Source of the DNA: Streptomyces dioscori
Lineage (GTDB): Bacteria > Actinomycetota > Actinomycetes > Streptomycetales > Streptomycetaceae
Length of the DNA stretch: 64,000 bases
Reading direction: 5' to 3'
Assembly: GCF_003024195.1 (NCBI RefSeq)
Contig: NZ_KZ679044.1
Coordinates: 378,537 to 442,536, forward strand
Position 1 is the first letter of the stretch. Every line of letters starts with the position of its first letter. Below the pieces are notes generated by a model. That model worked only from the letters and a program-made list of their open reading frames with translations, was not told the DNA's origin and did not search any database. Position numbers and translations under genes: made by a program. Positions 60,259 to 64,000 of the stretch are shown one piece after another.

Positions 60259-60303
60259 AAGCCTCAGGACTCACTCGCCGTGACCTGGGGCTTTTGCTTT
60301 TTT
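60259..60303 (+). terminator. Terminator of tRNA-Thr
   Basis: A 10-bp stem AAGCCTCAGG/CCTGGGGCTT (one G-T pair) is followed by a T-rich run (TTGCTTTTTTT), unusual for this genome and typical of stable-RNA genes. Confidence 0.85.
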
Positions 60304-60456
60304 CCGGGGCTGGGGCGGGGAGAAGCGCGCTCGCCCTCCGTGCAGAGGCCGCACCCCATGGCTCCCTGGTGAGAGCGGGATCTCGGACAGGCCCTGTGGT
60401 GCGGGTCGGGGTCGATACTGGGAGACCTGGATGGCCTACGGGGACAGGGGGACGGG

Positions 60457-62373
60457 ATGGCCGGCGGCCCAGTACTCGCACAGCTGCATTTCGGGCGTGA
60501 GGATGCCGAACGGGATGTGACCGAGGGGTTGTTGCTGCGGGGCGGGTTCGTGCCCAACGCCGCCTATCGGGGTGCTCTCAGCGGGCGGAAGATGTTGATC
60601 ATCGGGCGCAAGGGGTCCGGCAAGAGCGCGATCTGCATGCAGTTGCTGGCGGACGGACCCGGTGGGCACAGGGGCGGCAAGATACTCGTCACGCCCGACG
60701 AGGCCGCGGGCGAGGAGATCCGGCGGTTCGAGTTGCAGGGGCTGCCCGGGGACTCGGCCAGGGCACTGATCTGGCGATACGTGTTTGCCGTGCACGCGGC
60801 CCGGCATCTGGTCGGCCACGCCAGGGAAGCGCACGGCAAGCGGCCCGACTCGGTGAAGGCGCTCGCCCGTTTTCTGAAGCAGAACGGGGAAGCGTCGGCC
60901 GGTGACCGGCTGGTGGACAGGCTGGCCCAGGGGGCGCGTGGTTTGCAGACCTCACTGTCGCTGGAGGCCTTCGGCGTCAAGGCGAGCGTCGATCTCGCGC
61001 AGTCCCCGTCCGAAGGAGCGCGGGCCGCGCGGCAGTTGGAAGTCGTCGAGCAGGGGGTGACGCGGGCCTTCACCGATCTGGGGTGCGGGGCGGGTCTGCA
61101 TCCTCCGTTGCTGCTGATGGTCGACCAGCTGGAGCAGGTGTGGTCCGCCGAGCCGGACAGCAACTCCATGGTGATCGGACTGCTGCTGGCGGCCAAGCAC
61201 GCGGCGAGTCTGTACGGGCGGTCGGTGCGTTTCCTGTTGTTCCTGAGGGCCGACATCTATGACTCGCTGTCCTTCGGGGAGGGCGACAAGTTCCACGGCG
61301 ACGAACTGCGGATCGCCTGGACCGAGCGAGCCCTGAGGGACCTCGCGGTGGCCCGGGCGCGGGCCTCCGTCGGGGAGGAACTCGACGAGGAGCGGCTGTG
61401 GACCGAGCTGTTCCCGCAGACCGTGGGCGGGGAGGAGACCGCGAAGTACCTCTTCCGGCACTGTCTGCCACGGCCGCGCGACGCCATCCAGTTCCTCAAC
61501 CTCTGCCAGGAGAAGGCCTGGCTTGAGCACCGGCGGGAGTGGATCACCGAGGCCGACGTGCGGCAGGCGGGCCGCCAGTTCTCGGAGTGGAAGCTCAAGG
61601 ATCTGAGCTCGGAGTACCTGGTCGCGCACCCGTTCCTCAACCATCTGCGCCCGCTCTTCCAGAACACCGGCTACGTCGTCACGCGGGTCGCGCTCGCGCG
61701 TCGGTTCGAGGCGGCGGCGGAGACTCTCCACCATGATTTCCCCGCGTACGCCAACGCGCTGACCCTGCCCGGAGTCATCGACGTGCTCTACGGCGTCGGC
61801 TTTCTCGGGGTCCGGCGCGGGAACGACGTGGTGTTCGCGGGGGACGACGATCTGCCGGTCCAGCCCCACGAGACGGAGTTCCACGTCCACGCGTGCTTCA
61901 GGGCGGCGCTCGGCGCCACCAGGCCGTTCGACCTACGGCCCTACGAGGTGCAGTTCGCGGACGTGCAGGACACACTGGGCTACCCCAGCCCCGTGACGTC
62001 GGGGGGCACCCCTCGCAACCGTGACGACCGGCTGCTGCGGGAGCTGCGGCACTCCTGCCATTCCATCAGCGCGCAGGTCCACCGAGCAGTGGCTCTGTCG
62101 TGGGACGTCGGTGACGAGATCAAACGTCAGATCGGCCGGGTCAGCGACGACGCCAACCGCATTCCGGCGGGGGCCGCCGCGTCCGTCGGTGTCGACGTCG
62201 ACGAGTACCTCCTCACCACCAGCCACTACTTCACCACCCTTGCCGCCCAGCTCATCGACAGCGGACTGGACGAGACCTCGGGCGTCAACGATGTCGCCCG
62301 GCGCATCGAGGAGGAGGCCCGGAGGCTGCGGCGCCTGGCGGGCGGGTCCTTCGGCAGTTCGGGGAGCTCCTGA
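60457..62373 (+). CDS. P-loop ATPase of the Sll1717-like family
   Basis: The 638-residue soluble protein starts with LHFGREDAERDVTEG, then Walker A IIGRKGSGKSAI (GRKGSGKS at 50-57) and a probable Walker B LLLMVDQLEQVW at 218-229, the layout of the Sll1717-type ATPases. The segment RFLLFLRADIYDSL and a later RPRDAIQF suggest a STAND/AAA-like regulatory half. The last 130 residues are helical. Biological role is unknown; relatives occur in accessory regions. GGGGACGGG precedes ATG 60457. It is followed 186 bases later by a kinase gene on the same strand. Confidence 0.75.
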   Translation: MAGGPVLAQLHFGREDAERDVTEGLLLRGGFVPNAAYRGALSGRKMLIIGRKGSGKSAICMQLLADGPGGHRGGKILVTPDEAAGEEIRRFELQGLPGDSARALIWRYVFAVHAARHLVGHAREAHGKRPDSVKALARFLKQNGEASAGDRLVDRLAQGARGLQTSLSLEAFGVKASVDLAQSPSEGARAARQLEVVEQGVTRAFTDLGCGAGLHPPLLLMVDQLEQVWSAEPDSNSMVIGLLLAAKHAASLYGRSVRFLLFLRADIYDSLSFGEGDKFHGDELRIAWTERALRDLAVARARASVGEELDEERLWTELFPQTVGGEETAKYLFRHCLPRPRDAIQFLNLCQEKAWLEHRREWITEADVRQAGRQFSEWKLKDLSSEYLVAHPFLNHLRPLFQNTGYVVTRVALARRFEAAAETLHHDFPAYANALTLPGVIDVLYGVGFLGVRRGNDVVFAGDDDLPVQPHETEFHVHACFRAALGATRPFDLRPYEVQFADVQDTLGYPSPVTSGGTPRNRDDRLLRELRHSCHSISAQVHRAVALSWDVGDEIKRQIGRVSDDANRIPAGAAASVGVDVDEYLLTTSHYFTTLAAQLIDSGLDETSGVNDVARRIEEEARRLRRLAGGSFGSSGSS

Positions 62374-62376
62374 GCA

Positions 62377-62454
62377 ACCGCTGGTGTGCGTAGCGCGCGA
62401 GACGATTGGTGTACTTCCCGTGCGCGAGACCACTGATGTACTTGCCGCGCGAGA
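62377..62454. repeat. Three degenerate 26-base repeats before the kinase gene
   Basis: Units at 62377-62402, 62403-62429 and 62430-62454 share the end GCGCGAGA and a middle TGRTGTACTTSCC (less clear in the first). The period of 25-27 bases places them on roughly one DNA face, between the ATPase stop and the kinase start. Confidence 0.6.
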
Positions 62455-62558
62455 TCGGGAATCGGGTCCGCGGGCGGGTGAAGGCGCCATACTCGTACGG
62501 GAGTTACGAGCCGTACCGTCGTGCGGCGGTGGTCGTCCGGCCACGGGGGAGGAGACTG

Positions 62559-63890
62559 GTGCAGGGCGTACTGCTCGCCGAACGGTTTCGCATCGGAGAC
62601 CGGCTGGGCGCCGGTGGCTCGGGGCAGGTCTGGGCGGCTCAGGACGAGCGAATGCGGCGGGAGGTCGCCGTCAAGGTCGTTCATCCGCAGTACGGCATGA
62701 ACGAGGCGGAGACGCAGGCCCGCTTCCAGCGTGAGGTGCAACTCGCGGGACGGCTCTCCCACCAGAACATCGTCACCGTGCACGACTGGGGCGAGGTGTC
62801 GGTCGACGGGCGCCCGACCCTCTTCCTGGTCATGGAACTCGTCCAGGGAATCTCCCTCCACCTGCGGTTGCGGCAGTCCACGCCGTCCTGGCCGCTCGCC
62901 GCCGGGTGGGCCGCGCAGATCGCGGAAGCGCTGCACGCCGCGCACCAGCAGGGCGTCGTCCACCGGGACATCAAGCCCGCCAACGCGTTGCTCAGGCCGG
63001 ACGGGGCGGTGAAGGTTCTCGACTTCGGGGTCGCGAAGTTCATGGGCGACACCATCGGTGCCCGCGAGCTCACCGTCACGGGTGCCCCGCTCGGCTCGCC
63101 GTCGTACATGTCCCCGGAGCAGGCCGAGGGCGACCGTGAGATCGACCATCGCAGCGACCTGTACTCCCTCGGGTGTCTGCTCTACCACGCGGTGACCGGG
63201 CGGCCACCGTTCACCGGCACCAACCTGTGGGCCGTGCTTCGCAAGCACCTGGAGGCCGTCCCGGAACCGCCCGTCGCCCATGCCGCCGGTCTTCCCGCCC
63301 CACTGAACGACCTCGTCCTGGGCCTCCTCGCCAAGCGCCCGGCAGACCGTCCGGCGGACGCGGCCACGGTCTACGAGGCACTCAGCACCCTTCTCGTGGA
63401 CCACGCCGCCACCGAGCCGGGCGCAAACCTGCTGGAGGCCGTGCAGCTGGGGCACAGTCACTCGGTGTCCGGGATGATCCTGAAACGGTCCTGGGAGCTT
63501 CTGGCGGAGGCTCGGGCGGCTCGGGCGGACGCTGCGCGGATCGTCACACAGGCCAAGCAGGTCGAAGCCGAGGCGATCCGGGAGGCCAAGCGCACCACCG
63601 CGCTGGTCAGGCGTGAACTGGGGGTTCTTCACCGGCGTAGCGAGGAGATGGACGCCAAGATCGAAAGGATCACCGCACGAGAGTTCGCCAAGAAGCCCCA
63701 GCCGCGCGAAGAGGACTACTACCTCGTCTTCAAGAAGTCGATCGACGGCAGCTACCCCACCTCCCTACAGTTCCGCGACGCAGTGGAGGAGACGTATGGC
63801 GTCCTTATGTCTAGCCGCGAGGCGGATCGCGTGGTCATGCGTTTCACCAACCGCCACACCGCGGAGCTGCAGGAAGACCACTTCGCGTAG
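62559..63890 (+). CDS. Soluble Ser/Thr protein kinase with coiled-coil tail
   Basis: The 443-residue protein starts at GTG 62559, with GGGGGAGGAG just before it; in-frame codons upstream lack support. It is a complete Hanks-type kinase (about 10-275): LGAGGSGQVW, VAVKVV, HRDIKPANALL, LDFGVAKF, and GSPSYMSPEQ as activation segment end. There is no transmembrane helix. Residues about 308-372 form a charged coiled coil, and the last 60 residues (starting EEDYYLVFKKSIDG) form a small domain I do not recognise. It probably acts with the ATPase upstream. Confidence 0.88.
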   Translation: MQGVLLAERFRIGDRLGAGGSGQVWAAQDERMRREVAVKVVHPQYGMNEAETQARFQREVQLAGRLSHQNIVTVHDWGEVSVDGRPTLFLVMELVQGISLHLRLRQSTPSWPLAAGWAAQIAEALHAAHQQGVVHRDIKPANALLRPDGAVKVLDFGVAKFMGDTIGARELTVTGAPLGSPSYMSPEQAEGDREIDHRSDLYSLGCLLYHAVTGRPPFTGTNLWAVLRKHLEAVPEPPVAHAAGLPAPLNDLVLGLLAKRPADRPADAATVYEALSTLLVDHAATEPGANLLEAVQLGHSHSVSGMILKRSWELLAEARAARADAARIVTQAKQVEAEAIREAKRTTALVRRELGVLHRRSEEMDAKIERITAREFAKKPQPREEDYYLVFKKSIDGSYPTSLQFRDAVEETYGVLMSSREADRVVMRFTNRHTAELQEDHFA

Positions 63891-63925
63891 CCGACGGGCG
63901 CCGGCGCGTAGCCGATGGGCGTCGG
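63884..63925. repeat. 21-base tandem duplication over the kinase stop codon
   Basis: CGCGTAGCCGAYGGGCGYCGG occurs at 63884-63904 and again at 63905-63925 with two differences; the first copy contains the stop codon of the kinase gene. Confidence 0.8.
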
Positions 63926-63932
63926 CAACCGG

Positions 63933-64000
63933 CTAGGACGCCAGAGTCGCCAGCGCCGGGCCGAACGCGATCAGAAGCGGGACCAGTGGGGCCAGTGCTG
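63933..64000 (-). CDS. C-terminal end of a membrane protein (cut by window end)
   Basis: A minus-strand frame is open from the window edge to TAG at 63933-63935. The 21 visible residues (ALAPLVPLLIAFGPALATLA) are a hydrophobic helix ending in Ser. Nothing else can be said, and the product is not recognised. It is convergent with the kinase gene. Confidence 0.45.
   Translation of the reverse strand, partial: ALAPLVPLLIAFGPALATLAS

Overview
The window is chromosomal DNA of a high-GC actinobacterium, almost certainly a Streptomyces. The evidence is GC-rich third codon positions, GTG/TTG starts with short overlaps between adjacent genes, and a block of genes typical of Streptomyces: wblA, a Crp regulator, nth, nhaA, acsA, ssd plus tad genes, bldG with its ATP-binding partner, a proton pyrophosphatase, topA, an MFS-thymidylate kinase fusion, holB and a secreted TAP-like hydrolase. 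From memory, the order from the metallophosphoesterase (about 3.2 kb) to the TAP-like hydrolase (about 60 kb) matches the S. coelicolor stretch around SCO3582 to SCO3540. No search could be run to confirm this.

Layout. (a) 1-2.2 kb: the end of an apparent integrative element. It has the C-terminal half of a tyrosine integrase (with a TTA codon), a lower-GC membrane-anchored protein of unknown function, and a boundary at an intact tRNA-Pro(CGG). (b) 2.3-15 kb: housekeeping and developmental genes: membrane protein, phosphoesterase, GatB/YqeY protein, class A PBP, WblA, two ArsA/Get3-like ATPases, RidA, Nudix, MBL hydrolase, nucleotidyltransferase and Crp. (c) 15-31 kb: Nth with a histone-like lysine-rich tail, CoA-pyrophosphatase-type Nudix, MarP-like protease, a short unlisted gene, NhaA, acetyl-CoA synthetase with a coupled leader ORF, a SulP-carbonic anhydrase fusion, a polysaccharide-deacetylase-like lipoprotein, a CooC/MinD-like ATPase and a degenerate Fic-like protein.

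(d) 31-38 kb: a HAD phosphatase, a 6C small RNA followed by two terminator hairpins, then the ssd-tadA-tadB-tadC-pilin-TadE-TadG operon, whose genes mostly overlap by 4 bases. (e) 38-50 kb: a YprA/MrfA-like helicase divergent from bldG and its anti-sigma partner, the membrane pyrophosphatase with iterons upstream, a lipoprotein, a methyltransferase, a receptor-like Ser/Thr kinase and a small membrane protein. (f) 50-60 kb: topA, tmk fusion, holB and the TAP-like hydrolase. (g) 60-64 kb: tRNA-Thr(CGT), then a two-gene unit of a Sll1717-type P-loop ATPase and a soluble Ser/Thr kinase, and the end of a membrane protein gene on the other strand.

The parts most likely to repay attention are the ATPase-kinase pair beside tRNA-Thr, the 6C RNA and DnaA boxes around the ssd/tad operon, the iterons before the pyrophosphatase gene, the tandem repeats between wblA and the ArsA-like genes, the leader ORF before acsA, and the lysine-rich tail on Nth. 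No CRISPR array, rRNA or complete insertion sequence was seen.
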